Positions 20,197-29,792 of a DNA stretch of 64,000 nt are shown here, in pieces. The DNA is from DOZZ01 sp963792655 (lineage in GTDB: Bacteria; Acidobacteriota; Terriglobia; Bryobacterales; Bryobacteraceae). The position numbers were made by a program, and so were the translations under genes. The stretch is taken from positions 62,001 to 126,000 of the forward strand of contig CAWBWU010000006.1 in NCBI GenBank assembly GCA_963792655.1, written 5' to 3'. The notes beneath the pieces are model-generated. The model had not been told where the DNA came from. It saw only the letters and a list, made by a program, of their open reading frames with translations, and searched no databases. Position 1 is the first letter of the stretch; each line of letters begins with the position of its first letter.

Positions 20197-22554
20197 CTAT
20201 CCTGCATCACGATCTGATTGCCCGAAAGCCGCATTCTGAATGGCCCCGATCAGGCTCGTGGAAGTGTAAGGCTTCTGGATAAAACCGGCGATGTCCCGGC
20301 CCTCAAAGTATTTCATCACCTGAGATTCGCCGTAGCCGCTCGAGATAATAATCGGCAGGCCGGGACGAATCTCGCGCATCTTCGAGAACGCCTCGTCACC
20401 ACCCATCCCCGGCATCATCATATCCAGAAGAACGACGGCGACATCCTGTGCCGAATCGCGCAATAGTTCGACCGCTTCGTCGCCGCTTTCCGCCAGGACG
20501 GTGTTGAAGCCGCTATGACGCAGGACGGCGTCGGTTGTGCGCCGGACGACGGCTTCGTCGTCCACGATCAAGATGCGGCCCGAGCCCTTGATGGCGGCTT
20601 GAGCCTCTGCCTTTACAGCGCGCACGGCCACTTCGGCTGTGGCCGGAATAAGCACGCGAAAACGTGAACCGTTGCCTGGTGCGGTCTGGACCTGGATGAC
20701 GCCTTTGTGACCTCTGACGATGCCCAGCACGGCCGCGAGCCCAAGGCCCCGCCCGGTGAACTTCGTGGTGAAGAACGGATCAAAGATACGGGCGCGCACA
20801 GCGGGCGTCATACCCGGGCCGGAATCGATCACGTCGATGACGACGTGCTGACCTGGGTTCAGATCGCCGGGCGCTGAGAGCGCCATATGCTCGGGACCGA
20901 CATCGATTTCGAACGTGCGGACGGTAATTGAACCGGGGTTGGGTTCGCCGATGGCTTCGCCTGCGTTGATGACCAGATTCATGATCACCTGCTGAATCTG
21001 AATGCGATCCGCATAAATGGCGGCGATCGGATCAGCCAGGTCGAGCATGATGTGCACCGTCTTGGGGATGAGTGTGGAGAGCAGACCGCGCGTTTCTGTG
21101 ACCAGTTCCGACACATCCACGGCACTCTTGATGTACCGCCCCTTGCCGGCGTAGGCGAGCATCTGGCGCGTCAGGTCCGCGGCGCGTTCGCTTGCATTGA
21201 CCACCTGGTCGAGACGTTCGCGCATCCCATCGCTCAAATCCGGCGAGTTCAAAAGCAGGCTCGTGTTGCCCATGATGCCGGTCAGCAGGTTATTGAAATC
21301 ATGGGCGACGCCGCCGGCCAGCACACCCAGGCTTTCGAGCTTAGCCGTCTGACGTAGCTTCTCTTCGGTCAGCTTGCGCTCGCGGATATCGGAGAACACA
21401 ATCACAGCGCCGTCGAACTTGCCGTCGCTCACGATGGGGTTCGCGGTGAAATCTACCGGAAAGCTTTCGCCCTCAGCGTTGTAGAACAAGACATCCGACA
21501 CGCGCGTGGCTTCGCCGTAGCGAGCGGCACGGTATAGCGGACAGCGGTCTGCCGGAACCGGGGTTCCATCCGGTTGGCGCGTATGAACTAGATCGTGAAG
21601 AAAGCCGCCCAGCGCTTGCTTGCGATCAAAGCCCAGCATCTTGGTCGCAGCGCCGTTGATGAAGACGCACTTGCCTTCCGCATCCAAGCCGAAGATTCCT
21701 TCACCCGTGGATTCGAGCAGCAACTTCAAACGGTCCGCAAGCTGCGCGCGTTCCTGTTCCGCTTTGCGCCGCTTCAGTACGGCCTCGATGCGCGATTTGA
21801 GAATCACGCGATCGAAAGGCTTGGAGATAAAATCGTCCGCGCCCATCTCAATACAGCGCGCGACACTTTGCATCTCATCCATCGCCGAAATCACGATTAC
21901 CGACACTCGCTGCAAACTCCCATCGGCTTTCATCGCGGAGAGCACATCGAATCCGCTCATGCCGGGCATGACGATGTCGAGCAGCAACATGTCGAACTGC
22001 GCGCCTGCGAGTTGCTGCAGCACCTTTTCTCCGGTATCCACGGCGTGCGTCGTGTAACCCAGGCGCTCCAGTTGGCGGCTCAACACATCGCGATTGGCTT
22101 CGTCGTCGTCCACAATCAGAAGCCGTGTTGCACTGTGTTCTTCGTGCTCCGCCGGATCATTCCCATTCATTTCAGCGTGGGCGATCATGCTAAGCGGTTC
22201 GTCGAACACCTGGTTCAACGAATTCGCGGCGCTGCGGATGCGCTCAAGATCGGGCGCCTCAATCTTTTCGTGATCGATCAGGTTGGAGACGTGCGCCAGA
22301 ATGCGCTGAATCGGCTCCGACGTTTCCCGGCGCAGCGTACGCCATTCCGCTTTACTCACGCTTTCACGCGACGGCCCCAGATTGCGCTGAATGGCCAGCA
22401 GTACATCGCGCGCAGCTTCCAACACATCGCGAAGAGCATCGGTTAACGCAGGAGCGCTTTCGCCTGCCGCGTCATCGGCCAACATCTCCGAGTAACCAAT
22501 GATCTGGTTTAGCGGCGTGCGAAGGCTATGCCGTAATTGCCCGAGTTCGATCAT
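20197..22554 (-). CDS. Hybrid kinase: HisKA-like helix, receiver, PAS, HisKA, HATPase, receiver
   Basis: 785 residues. It begins with the same solitary helix as its neighbour (QLRHSLRTPLNQIIGYSEML, candidate H9). Receiver 1 (about 143-258) has D193 (LLDIVMPGMSG). A PAS domain spans about 275-395 (ESTGEGIFGLDAEGKCVFIN). HisKA has H418 (GGVAHDFNNLLTG), followed by a HATPase (DSGPGMTP, GRGLGLAAVLG) and a C-terminal receiver with acceptor in LLDMMMPGMGG. The 'AHDFNN' type kinase is of the NtrB/PAS hybrid kind. It overlaps the upstream receiver gene by 4 bases and abuts the next kinase, giving a phosphorelay operon. No membrane segment. Confidence 0.9.
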   Translation of the reverse strand: MIELGQLRHSLRTPLNQIIGYSEMLADDAAGESAPALTDALRDVLEAARDVLLAIQRNLGPSRESVSKAEWRTLRRETSEPIQRILAHVSNLIDHEKIEAPDLERIRSAANSLNQVFDEPLSMIAHAEMNGNDPAEHEEHSATRLLIVDDDEANRDVLSRQLERLGYTTHAVDTGEKVLQQLAGAQFDMLLLDIVMPGMSGFDVLSAMKADGSLQRVSVIVISAMDEMQSVARCIEMGADDFISKPFDRVILKSRIEAVLKRRKAEQERAQLADRLKLLLESTGEGIFGLDAEGKCVFINGAATKMLGFDRKQALGGFLHDLVHTRQPDGTPVPADRCPLYRAARYGEATRVSDVLFYNAEGESFPVDFTANPIVSDGKFDGAVIVFSDIRERKLTEEKLRQTAKLESLGVLAGGVAHDFNNLLTGIMGNTSLLLNSPDLSDGMRERLDQVVNASERAADLTRQMLAYAGKGRYIKSAVDVSELVTETRGLLSTLIPKTVHIMLDLADPIAAIYADRIQIQQVIMNLVINAGEAIGEPNPGSITVRTFEIDVGPEHMALSAPGDLNPGQHVVIDVIDSGPGMTPAVRARIFDPFFTTKFTGRGLGLAAVLGIVRGHKGVIQVQTAPGNGSRFRVLIPATAEVAVRAVKAEAQAAIKGSGRILIVDDEAVVRRTTDAVLRHSGFNTVLAESGDEAVELLRDSAQDVAVVLLDMMMPGMGGDEAFSKMREIRPGLPIIISSGYGESQVMKYFEGRDIAGFIQKPYTSTSLIGAIQNAAFGQSDRDAG

Positions 22555-22937
22555 CTCGCCGTTTCCGGGCGCCTCGCCAGCAGAGTTTCAATTTTGCCGA
22601 GCAGCCGTTGCAGGTCCACCGGTTTGGTGTCGTAATCGTCGCAGCCAACTTCACGAGCCCGCTCCTGGTCACTGGCCATCGCATGCGCCGTCAGCGCGAT
22701 GATCGGAATCGCTCGCGTCGCCTCGGCTCGCTTCAACTGCGCGGTCGCATCCCATCCGCTCAGCACCGGCAGCGACATGTCCATCAAGATCAAGTCGGGC
22801 CGCTCCCCGTTGGCCATCTCCACACCCGCGCCGCCATCCGTCGCACAAACCACTTCATAACCCTTACGGGTCAAACGGCGCGAGAGCATGTCACGGTTCA
22901 TTTCGTTGTCTTCAATCAGGAGTAACTTGGCGGCCAT
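22551..22937 (-). CDS. Single-domain response regulator
   Basis: 128 residues, one receiver domain with no output domain. Acceptor D53 (LILMDMSLPVLSG), acidic pair E9-D10 (LLIEDNEMNRD) and Lys in DDYDTKPVDL are present. Such CheY/DivK-type proteins shuttle phosphate or act allosterically on kinases. It is the first gene of the operon running to 17359 and overlaps the next kinase by 4 bases (ATGA). A 125-base divergent gap separates it from the TetR gene, but no promoter facing this way stood out. Confidence 0.92.
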   Translation of the reverse strand: MAAKLLLIEDNEMNRDMLSRRLTRKGYEVVCATDGGAGVEMANGERPDLILMDMSLPVLSGWDATAQLKRAEATRAIPIIALTAHAMASDQERAREVGCDDYDTKPVDLQRLLGKIETLLARRPETAR

Positions 22938-23013
22938 GTGGAGCGAGCAAAGGTCTGTTTAGCAAGGGTCGTGCCAATCCCCGTAGTGAAACCAATCGCC
23001 ATAGGAAACGGGA

Positions 23014-23042
23014 TTGACAATACAAATCGGGCTGATTAGGAT
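23014..23042 (+). promoter_or_regulatory. Sigma-70-type promoter of the efflux operon
   Basis: A full-consensus -35 TTGACA at 23014-23019 is followed after 17 bases by TAGGAT at 23037-23042. The predicted start near 23049 gives a very short leader before ATG 23063 of the TetR gene. The operator described next covers the predicted start point. Confidence 0.75.
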
Positions 23043-23044
23043 GT

Positions 23045-23060
23045 AAGTAAGCATTTACTT
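23045..23060. promoter_or_regulatory. Palindromic TetR-type operator
   Basis: AAGTAA-GCAT-TTACTT is a perfect 6-4-6 inverted repeat between the -10 box and the start codon of the TetR gene. Its position over the transcription start suggests autorepression of the whole regulator-pump operon. The size and AT-rich arms fit known operators of TetR-family efflux regulators. That this regulator binds here is inference. Confidence 0.72.
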
Positions 23061-23062
23061 TC

Positions 23063-23644
23063 ATGTCAGATTTGCGCACCCGGATGCCCTCCGACGATCG
23101 ACGCCGTCAGATTCTGCACGTTGCCGTCGATCTTTTTGCCAGGAAAGGCTTTGCCGGGACGACCACCAAAGAAATCGCCGCCGCCGCCGAAGTCAATGAA
23201 GCGATCATCTTCCGGCACTTCGCTACGAAGGATCAGCTCTATTCAGCGATACTGGACGACTTTACGGCGAAAAAGAATGTTGAGCAGGGTTATGCCGAAC
23301 TCCGCGTCTTTATGGACCGTAGAGATGATGCAGGCCTGTTGAAGGCGCTCGGCAACAAGATGCTGCAGGCGTTTCGGGAGGATGAGCGGTTTGAGCGCTT
23401 GATGCTCTTTGCGTCTCTCGAAGGCCAGGATATCGCCAAGATCTACATGCAGCGCATGGGCGCCACCTTCATTGCGTTTCTGCGCGACTACTTCGAACTG
23501 CGCCAGAGAGAAGGCGCGATGGCGCAGATGGACCCTGGAACGATTGTTGTCGCGGTCGCCGGCATGTTCCGGTTTTATGGCCAGATGACCCAACTTTTCG
23601 GCCTTGGCTTCCAAGAAATGCAGCGACGACGAGATCGTAGATAA
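23063..23644 (+). CDS. TetR-family regulator of an RND efflux operon
   Basis: 193 residues. The N-terminal helix-turn-helix (about 12-60) is clear: RRQILHVAVDLFARKGFAGTTTKEIAAAA, then EAIIFRHFATKDQLY. The C-terminal ligand domain is divergent, as usual. It heads the operon with adaptor, pump and outer-membrane channel genes and sits directly behind a consensus promoter with a 16-base palindrome, so self-repression relieved by a pump substrate is the likely mode. It ends 57 bases before the adaptor gene. Confidence 0.92.
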   Translation: MSDLRTRMPSDDRRRQILHVAVDLFARKGFAGTTTKEIAAAAEVNEAIIFRHFATKDQLYSAILDDFTAKKNVEQGYAELRVFMDRRDDAGLLKALGNKMLQAFREDERFERLMLFASLEGQDIAKIYMQRMGATFIAFLRDYFELRQREGAMAQMDPGTIVVAVAGMFRFYGQMTQLFGLGFQEMQRRRDRR

Positions 23645-23701
23645 ATTCACCGGAATACTGTTGCACGGGCTCTCCGTTACGCCCGCGCCAGCGAGGAACG
23701 T

Positions 23702-24999
23702 ATGAAATTGACGAAGACCCTGGCTTTGGGAATCGCCCCAATCATTCTGCTGGCAGGTGCGTGCGGATCGAAGAAGCCGCAGCAGGCTGTGCAGGCGGCC
23801 GCGAACGAACCCGTCGCGATCACCACCGCGGCGGTCACGACCAAGGACGTGCCCGCCACAATCGACGAGACCGGCACATTCGTTGCGGATGAGCTCTCGG
23901 ATGTTGCGCCCAACGTAGCGGGACGCATTGTCGCCACGCCGGTCAACGTGGGCCAGATGGTGCAACAGGGGCAGGTGATCGCGCAGCTCGATAGCCGCGA
24001 TGCGCAGTTGAAGCTCAGCCAGATGCAGGGCGCGATCGAAGAATCGAAAGCCTCGCGTGCGCCAGTCGCAGTCGCGAATCGGCATCCAACCGGGGCAGCA
24101 ATTTGACCCCACCAAGCTGCCTGAAGTAGTGGGCGCGAACGCGATGTACCAATCGGCGCAGGCGCAGGAGCGTCAGGCTCAGGCCGATGCGCAGCGCTAT
24201 GCAAACCTCGCCGCGTCGGGCGATGTCTCGAAGAGCAACTTCGAGCGCGCACGAACCCAGCTCGAAACGGCCGCAGGCACAAACCAATTCGGCGCGCCAG
24301 CAGTACGAGGCAGCGCTCAACACGGCGCGCCAGAGTTACCAGGTGGTGAATAGCGCTACGGCAGGCTTGAACTCCATGCAGGCGCAACTCGCCATGGCGC
24401 AGAAGGGTGTGGCCGATACCGTGATCCGAGCGCCCTTCACGGGCTACGTCAGTGCGCGGCCGGTTGCCGTGGGCGAGTATGTCGCGCTCACCACGAAGAT
24501 CGCGACGATCGTCAAGACGCAAACGTTGAAGCTGCAGCTGCAAGTGCCGGAACTGCGCGCCTCGCAGGTGAAGCTCGGCATGACGGTGATTGCGCGTGTA
24601 GCGGCTTACGGCGACCGGGAGTTTCAAGGGAAAGTCACGGCGATCAACCCCGCGGTGGATCCCAACTCGCGCGCATTCGTGTTGGAGGCGCGCTTTCAAA
24701 ACCCCGGCATGTTGCTGCGGCCGGGCATGTTCGCCACCGGGCGCGTGGTGCTGCCCGGCGGTGAGCAAGCGGTCTTCGCACCAGCGAAATCAATCGTGAG
24801 CGAGACCGGCTCTAACTCATCGCAGGTCTACGTGGTCGAGAACGGACGCGCACGCTTGCGCGTCGTGCAAGTGCGGGAGCGCAATGGCGATCAGGCGCGG
24901 GTTCTTTCCGGATTGACCGGCAACGAACGCGTAGCGATCGATCATCTGGGCGAACTCTACGACGGCGCGCCGGTACGCGTGGCGCGCCAGATTTCGTAA
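23702..24999 (+). CDS. RND efflux periplasmic adaptor (two frameshifts)
   Basis: About 431 residues after repair. A lipoprotein-like leader (ILLAGACGSKK) precedes the adaptor: first lipoyl half (APNVAGRIVATPVNVGQMVQQGQVIAQLD), an alpha-helical hairpin (RQAQADAQRYANLAASGDVS) and second half plus beta-barrel (VIRAPFTGYVSARPV, LQLQVPELRASQVKLGM). It links the inner-membrane pump to the TolC channel. Breaks at about 24054-24059 and 24270-24273 are each mended by removing one base, restoring ASLRQSQSRIG and TAQAQTNSARQQYEAAL. Being in the middle of an intact pump operon argues for a sequencing error. Confidence 0.85.
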
Positions 25000-25011
25000 G
25001 GAACACGAAAC

Positions 25012-28000
25012 ATGCAGAAGCTAGCAGAGATTTGTATTCGCAGACCCGTCTTCGCGACGATGTTGATTCTCGCGTTGATGGTGGCCGGCGCGTTCTCGTA
25101 CTTCAACCTGGGCGTTGATCTGTTCCCCAAGGTCGACATTCCCACCGTCGTGGTCACCATCGCTGACCCGGGCGCCTCGCCTGAAGAGATCGAAACCGAG
25201 ATCACTCGCAAGATCGAAGACCAGGTCAACACCATCAGCCGCATCGACGAAGTACGTTCGACATCGTCCGAAGGTCAAGCGCAAGTTCTGATCACCTTTG
25301 AACTCGATAAGAACGGCGACCTTGCCGCGCAGGAAGTACAGGACAAGGTCAACATCATCGTTCCCGACCTGCCGGTTACCGCCAAGGCGCCGGTGGTGCT
25401 CAAGTTCGACCCCGACGCGCAGCCGATCATGAACGTGGTCGTCTCCGCACCTCGTGCGATTCGCGAAGTGACGCAGATTGCGGACAAGCGCATCAAGCAG
25501 AAGCTCGAGAACGGTAAGGGCGTGGGTGAAGTGCGCATCGTCGGTGGTCTCAAGCACGAAGTGCAGGTGTGGGTCGACCCCGATCGTCTGCGCGCCTACA
25601 ACTTGACCGCGCAGGATGTCTTCAACGCCTTACGTACGCAAAACGTCGAGATGCCCGGTGGACGCGTTGATGAAGGCACGCGCGAACTGACCGTTCGCAC
25701 GCTCGGCAAAGTGGCAGATCCCGCGGAGTTCAACAACGTTGTCGTTGCGACACGCAATGGGTATGCGGTGAAGGTCTCGGACGTCGGTCATGCCGAAGAT
25801 GGCTCCGAAGAAGCGCGCACTGCGTCGCGCATGGACGGCACGCCCGCCGTGACCCTGGTGGTGTACAAGCAGTCCGGTGAGAATACCGTTGCCACTGCGG
25901 ACGAAGTTAAAGCCCGCCTGGCTGACATTCAGAAGACGTTGCCGCGCGATTTCAAAGTTGCGGTGATCGGCGACCAGTCCATCTTCATAAAAGCGTCGAT
26001 TCACAACATTCAGACCCATCTGGTGGAGGGCGCGCTGTTTGCGTCGTTCATTATCTTCGTGTTCCTGGCGAGCTTGCGCACCACGCTAATCGCGGCGATT
26101 GCAATTCCGACTTCGATCATCTCGACATTTGCGCTGATGGCGGCGATGCACTTCACGCTGAATCAGATCACAATGCTCGCGTTGACGTTGATGGTGGGCA
26201 TCGTGATCGACGACGCGATCATCGTGCTCGAAAACATCTTCCGCTTCATCGAAGAGAAGGGCATGTCGCCCTATGAAGCCGCGATCGCCGGAACGAAAGA
26301 GATTGGGCTCGCGGTTATGGCGACAACGCTCTCGTTGCTCGCGGTATTCCTTCCGGTCGGTTTCATGGGCGGCATTGTAGGCCGCTTCATGTCTTCTTTT
26401 GGCTTCACGTCGGCATTTGCGATCGCCGTGTCGCTGCTGGTTTCGTTCACGATGACGCCAATGCTGACGTCGCGCTTCATCAAGAAGGGCGGTCATGAGG
26501 CGGGCAAGAAGGACTCGAAACAGTCGCCTTTCTTCCGCGTGATCGACCGTTACTACACGCTCATGCTGGTATGGGCGATGGGGCACCGGAAAACGGTGCT
26601 GGTGATTTGCGCGCTGGTGTTCCTCAGCATCATTCCGTTGTTCATGGTGGTGGGTAAAAACTTTTTGCCGAATGATGACCAGTCGCAGTTTCAAGTGCTG
26701 GTACGCGCCCCCGAAGGAGCAACGTTGGCGGCGACCACCAGTGTTGCCGAACGCGTCGCCCGCGACTTGCGTGCATTGCCCGGTGTAGAGCACACGCTCA
26801 TGACCGATGGAGGCGGCGCTGATCAATCCGTGAACAACGCGGGCATCTTCGTCAAGCTTGTCGATAAAGATAAGCGCGACCTTTCGCAATCCGAACTCAT
26901 GACGCGCGCCCGTGCGCTGCTGAAGCAACTGCCCCCGACTGTTCATGCGAGCGCGGAGTTGGTCAGCAGCGTCGGCGGCAATCAAAGCAATGCGGAGATT
27001 CAGTACATCGTGAAAGGGCCGGATTTGGCGAAGCTCACGGACTACTCCGAGCAGTTGCTCGCGAAGATGAAGAACATTCCGGATGTGGTCGATCCCGATT
27101 CGAGCGCGCGCGCCGGCAAACCGGAAGTGCGTGTGGAGATTGACCGTGCACGTGCCGCCGATCTCGGGGTGCGCGTGAGTGACATCGCTGAAGCACTGAA
27201 CACGCTCGTCGCCGGACAAGTCGCCTCGACTTATAACACCGGCGATGACCAGTACGACGTCCGTGTGCGCGCGACCGGTGAGTTTCGCGCCAGCCTCGAC
27301 GGTTTGCGGCGCATGACCGTGCCATCAACCAAAGTCGGGTTGGTGGGTCTTGACGAACTGGTCAACTTGAAAACGTCGTCAGGCCCGGCGAACATTGGGC
27401 GATTGAACCGGCAGCGGCAAGTCACGCTGACCGCGAACATCGCGCCGGGCGGTTCGCAAACCGCGATTCTCGCCAAGATCAATGATGCCGCCGCCGAGTT
27501 GCACATGGACCCCGGCTATGGCACGGGTCTCAGCGGTACATCTAAGGAACTGGCGCGCACCGGATACTACTTCATCCTTGCGTTCTCGCTGACGTTCATC
27601 TTCATGTACATCGTGCTGGCAGCGCAGTTCGAATCATTCATTCACCCGCTGACGATTCTGCTCACGCTGCCGCTCTCGATTCCGTTCGGCATTCTGTCGT
27701 TGTTCATCGCGCACCAGACCGTCAACATCTTCACGGGCCTTGGGCTGTTGCTGTTATTCGGCATCGTGAAGAAGAACGCAATTCTGCAGATCGATCACAC
27801 GAATGGCCTGCGTGCCGCAGGTATGCCGCGCTACGACGCGATCATCCAGGCCAACCGCGATCGCTTGCGGCCGATTTTGATGACCACCATGGCGCTGGTT
27901 GCCGGCATGTTGCCGCTTGTTCTTTCAAACGGCGTGGGCTCGGCAACGAATCGCTCGATCGGCGTGCTTGTTGTAGGCGGGCAGTCGCTCTGTTTGCTGC

Positions 28001-28158
28001 TGACGCTGTTGGCTGTGCCGGTGTTCTATTCGGTTTTCGAAGATATGTCGCAGTGGCGGCTGTTCCAGCGCGCGTCGCAGTACACGAGCAAGCTTCGCTT
28101 CCGTCGTACGCAACCCGCTGCAGTGCCGAGCCTGGTGCAGAGGAAAGATCTCGCTTGA
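25012..28158 (+). CDS. RND multidrug efflux permease (AcrB/HAE-1 type)
   Basis: 1048 residues, full length for the family. The start MQKLAEICIRRPVFATMLILAL and the two large periplasmic loops are typical. The proton-relay aspartates are in GIVIDDAIIVLENI (TM4), and the second half has the repeat pattern (FESFIHPLTILLTLPLSIPFG, LLLLFGIVKKNAILQIDHTN). It exports hydrophobic compounds using the proton gradient. It follows the adaptor gene by 12 bases, and its stop overlaps the start of the channel gene. Substrates are not predictable from sequence. Confidence 0.95.
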   Translation: MQKLAEICIRRPVFATMLILALMVAGAFSYFNLGVDLFPKVDIPTVVVTIADPGASPEEIETEITRKIEDQVNTISRIDEVRSTSSEGQAQVLITFELDKNGDLAAQEVQDKVNIIVPDLPVTAKAPVVLKFDPDAQPIMNVVVSAPRAIREVTQIADKRIKQKLENGKGVGEVRIVGGLKHEVQVWVDPDRLRAYNLTAQDVFNALRTQNVEMPGGRVDEGTRELTVRTLGKVADPAEFNNVVVATRNGYAVKVSDVGHAEDGSEEARTASRMDGTPAVTLVVYKQSGENTVATADEVKARLADIQKTLPRDFKVAVIGDQSIFIKASIHNIQTHLVEGALFASFIIFVFLASLRTTLIAAIAIPTSIISTFALMAAMHFTLNQITMLALTLMVGIVIDDAIIVLENIFRFIEEKGMSPYEAAIAGTKEIGLAVMATTLSLLAVFLPVGFMGGIVGRFMSSFGFTSAFAIAVSLLVSFTMTPMLTSRFIKKGGHEAGKKDSKQSPFFRVIDRYYTLMLVWAMGHRKTVLVICALVFLSIIPLFMVVGKNFLPNDDQSQFQVLVRAPEGATLAATTSVAERVARDLRALPGVEHTLMTDGGGADQSVNNAGIFVKLVDKDKRDLSQSELMTRARALLKQLPPTVHASAELVSSVGGNQSNAEIQYIVKGPDLAKLTDYSEQLLAKMKNIPDVVDPDSSARAGKPEVRVEIDRARAADLGVRVSDIAEALNTLVAGQVASTYNTGDDQYDVRVRATGEFRASLDGLRRMTVPSTKVGLVGLDELVNLKTSSGPANIGRLNRQRQVTLTANIAPGGSQTAILAKINDAAAELHMDPGYGTGLSGTSKELARTGYYFILAFSLTFIFMYIVLAAQFESFIHPLTILLTLPLSIPFGILSLFIAHQTVNIFTGLGLLLLFGIVKKNAILQIDHTNGLRAAGMPRYDAIIQANRDRLRPILMTTMALVAGMLPLVLSNGVGSATNRSIGVLVVGGQSLCLLLTLLAVPVFYSVFEDMSQWRLFQRASQYTSKLRFRRTQPAAVPSLVQRKDLA

Positions 28159-29792
28159 GAAATATCGTTTGTGCAGTTCTGTTGTGTTCGGCCGCGCTGG
28201 CGCAGACGCCGCCGGCGAGTGTAGCCGATCCAAAATTCCCGATGCCTGCAGCATTGCCTCCGTTCGCGCTGCCGGCACGGCCGGGTGTGTTTGCTGAGAC
28301 GCGGCTTTCACTTAAAGATGTGATCGCGATGGTGTTGAAGAATAATCGCGATCTGGAACTGGTGCGCATCGATCAGGAGCGCGCCAACTACAACATCCTT
28401 GCTGCGCGCGGTGCTTACGACCCCCGGCTTGGACTCGACGCCAATCATTTGCGCCAGGTCCAGCCGGTCGCCAGTGTGTTGGGCGGGTCGCAGTCAGGCA
28501 AGCTCACCATCAAAAATGAAAACGCCGATCCGTATCTGAGCGGGATTCTGCCGTGGACCGGTACGCAGTACAAGCTCGACTTCAACGTCGCGCGGCAATC
28601 GACCGACAGCACCTTTAATACGTTGAACCCGCAGTTCCCTTCGGCCGCGACGCTCAACGTCACGCAGCCGTTGTGGCGCGGATTGCGTTTCGACGAGAAC
28701 CGCTATCAAGTGCTGGTGGCGAAGAAGAACTCGCAATTGACTGGCGCGCAGTTCCGTCAGCATTTGAGTGATGATGTGACGCTGGCCGTTCAAGCTTACT
28801 GGGAACTCGATTTCGCATGGCGCAATCTGCAGGTACAACTCGAAGCGCTCGGCCTTGCCCGCCAGCAGGACGAGAGCAACCGGCGGCAGGTGGAACAAGG
28901 CGTGCTTGCCGCGATCGATGTGGTCGCGACGCACACGCAAATCGCGAACTTTGAACAGAACGTCTTCCAGGGTCAGGAAGCATTGACGCGCGCAGAGAAC
29001 ACGCTGAAGACGCTGATGCTCGCCGACCGGCATGACCCGCTCTGGTCATCCGCTTTGATTCCAATGACCGACGCTGCCGAAGTGCCCGTCGTTGATGTGA
29101 ACGCCGCGGTCGACGCCGCTATTCAGCATCGCGCGGAACTCGAACAGGTGCGCATCACCGGTGAACTCAACCAGTTAGAGACGCGCCTCGCGCGTGAAGA
29201 CACCAAGCCCCAGGTAAATGTAGTGGGCACGTTCGCGTCATCGGGTCTTGCCGGTTACCTTGCGCCGGTGGTTGCGAACCCGTTTGCGAATCTGTTCCCG
29301 GGCTTTGGGGCAGCGGCCATCCCCCCGTTTCTTGTCGGCGGTGTTGGGCAATCATTGAGCAACGTTTACAACGGATACTTCCCAACGGTTCAGGTTGGCT
29401 TACGCATCGCCCTGCCTTTGCGCAATCGCACCGCGGAGGCGAACCTGGCTTCATCGATCGCGCAGGGCCGCCGCATCACCGTACAACGCCAGCAGACGGA
29501 ACAAACCATTGCGGCCGATGTGCGCAACAGCGTGCAGGCAACCGAAGCGGCGCGGTCCCGATTAGAAGCGGCAATCCTCGCGCGCCGGTCGGCCGAGGAG
29601 CAGTACGAGAGTGAACAGCGCCAGTTCCGAGCCGGAACATCGTCGGTGTTCCTGGTGCTTCAACGGCAGACCGATTTGATCGCAGCCCGCAGCCGCGAAC
29701 TCCGCGCCCGTGCCGACCTGAGTGAAGCGGGTCCAGTGCGCGATCGTGCGCTGGGAACGACTTTGCAGGCGCAGAACATTATGGTGAAGTAG
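28155..29792 (+). CDS. TolC-family outer-membrane efflux channel
   Basis: 545 residues from TTG 28155, which overlaps the pump stop (TTGA) and gives a proper signal peptide (MRNIVCAVLLCSAALAQ). Two OEP repeats are seen: a first half beginning LSLKDVIAMVLKNNRDLELVRID and a second half with IQHRAELEQVRI and VGLRIALPLRNRTAEANLA. Long helical stretches rich in Gln, Arg and Ala form the periplasmic tunnel. It completes the tripartite pump. Its 3' end overlaps the convergent UvrC-like gene by 14 bases. Confidence 0.93.
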   Translation: MRNIVCAVLLCSAALAQTPPASVADPKFPMPAALPPFALPARPGVFAETRLSLKDVIAMVLKNNRDLELVRIDQERANYNILAARGAYDPRLGLDANHLRQVQPVASVLGGSQSGKLTIKNENADPYLSGILPWTGTQYKLDFNVARQSTDSTFNTLNPQFPSAATLNVTQPLWRGLRFDENRYQVLVAKKNSQLTGAQFRQHLSDDVTLAVQAYWELDFAWRNLQVQLEALGLARQQDESNRRQVEQGVLAAIDVVATHTQIANFEQNVFQGQEALTRAENTLKTLMLADRHDPLWSSALIPMTDAAEVPVVDVNAAVDAAIQHRAELEQVRITGELNQLETRLAREDTKPQVNVVGTFASSGLAGYLAPVVANPFANLFPGFGAAAIPPFLVGGVGQSLSNVYNGYFPTVQVGLRIALPLRNRTAEANLASSIAQGRRITVQRQQTEQTIAADVRNSVQATEAARSRLEAAILARRSAEEQYESEQRQFRAGTSSVFLVLQRQTDLIAARSRELRARADLSEAGPVRDRALGTTLQAQNIMVK

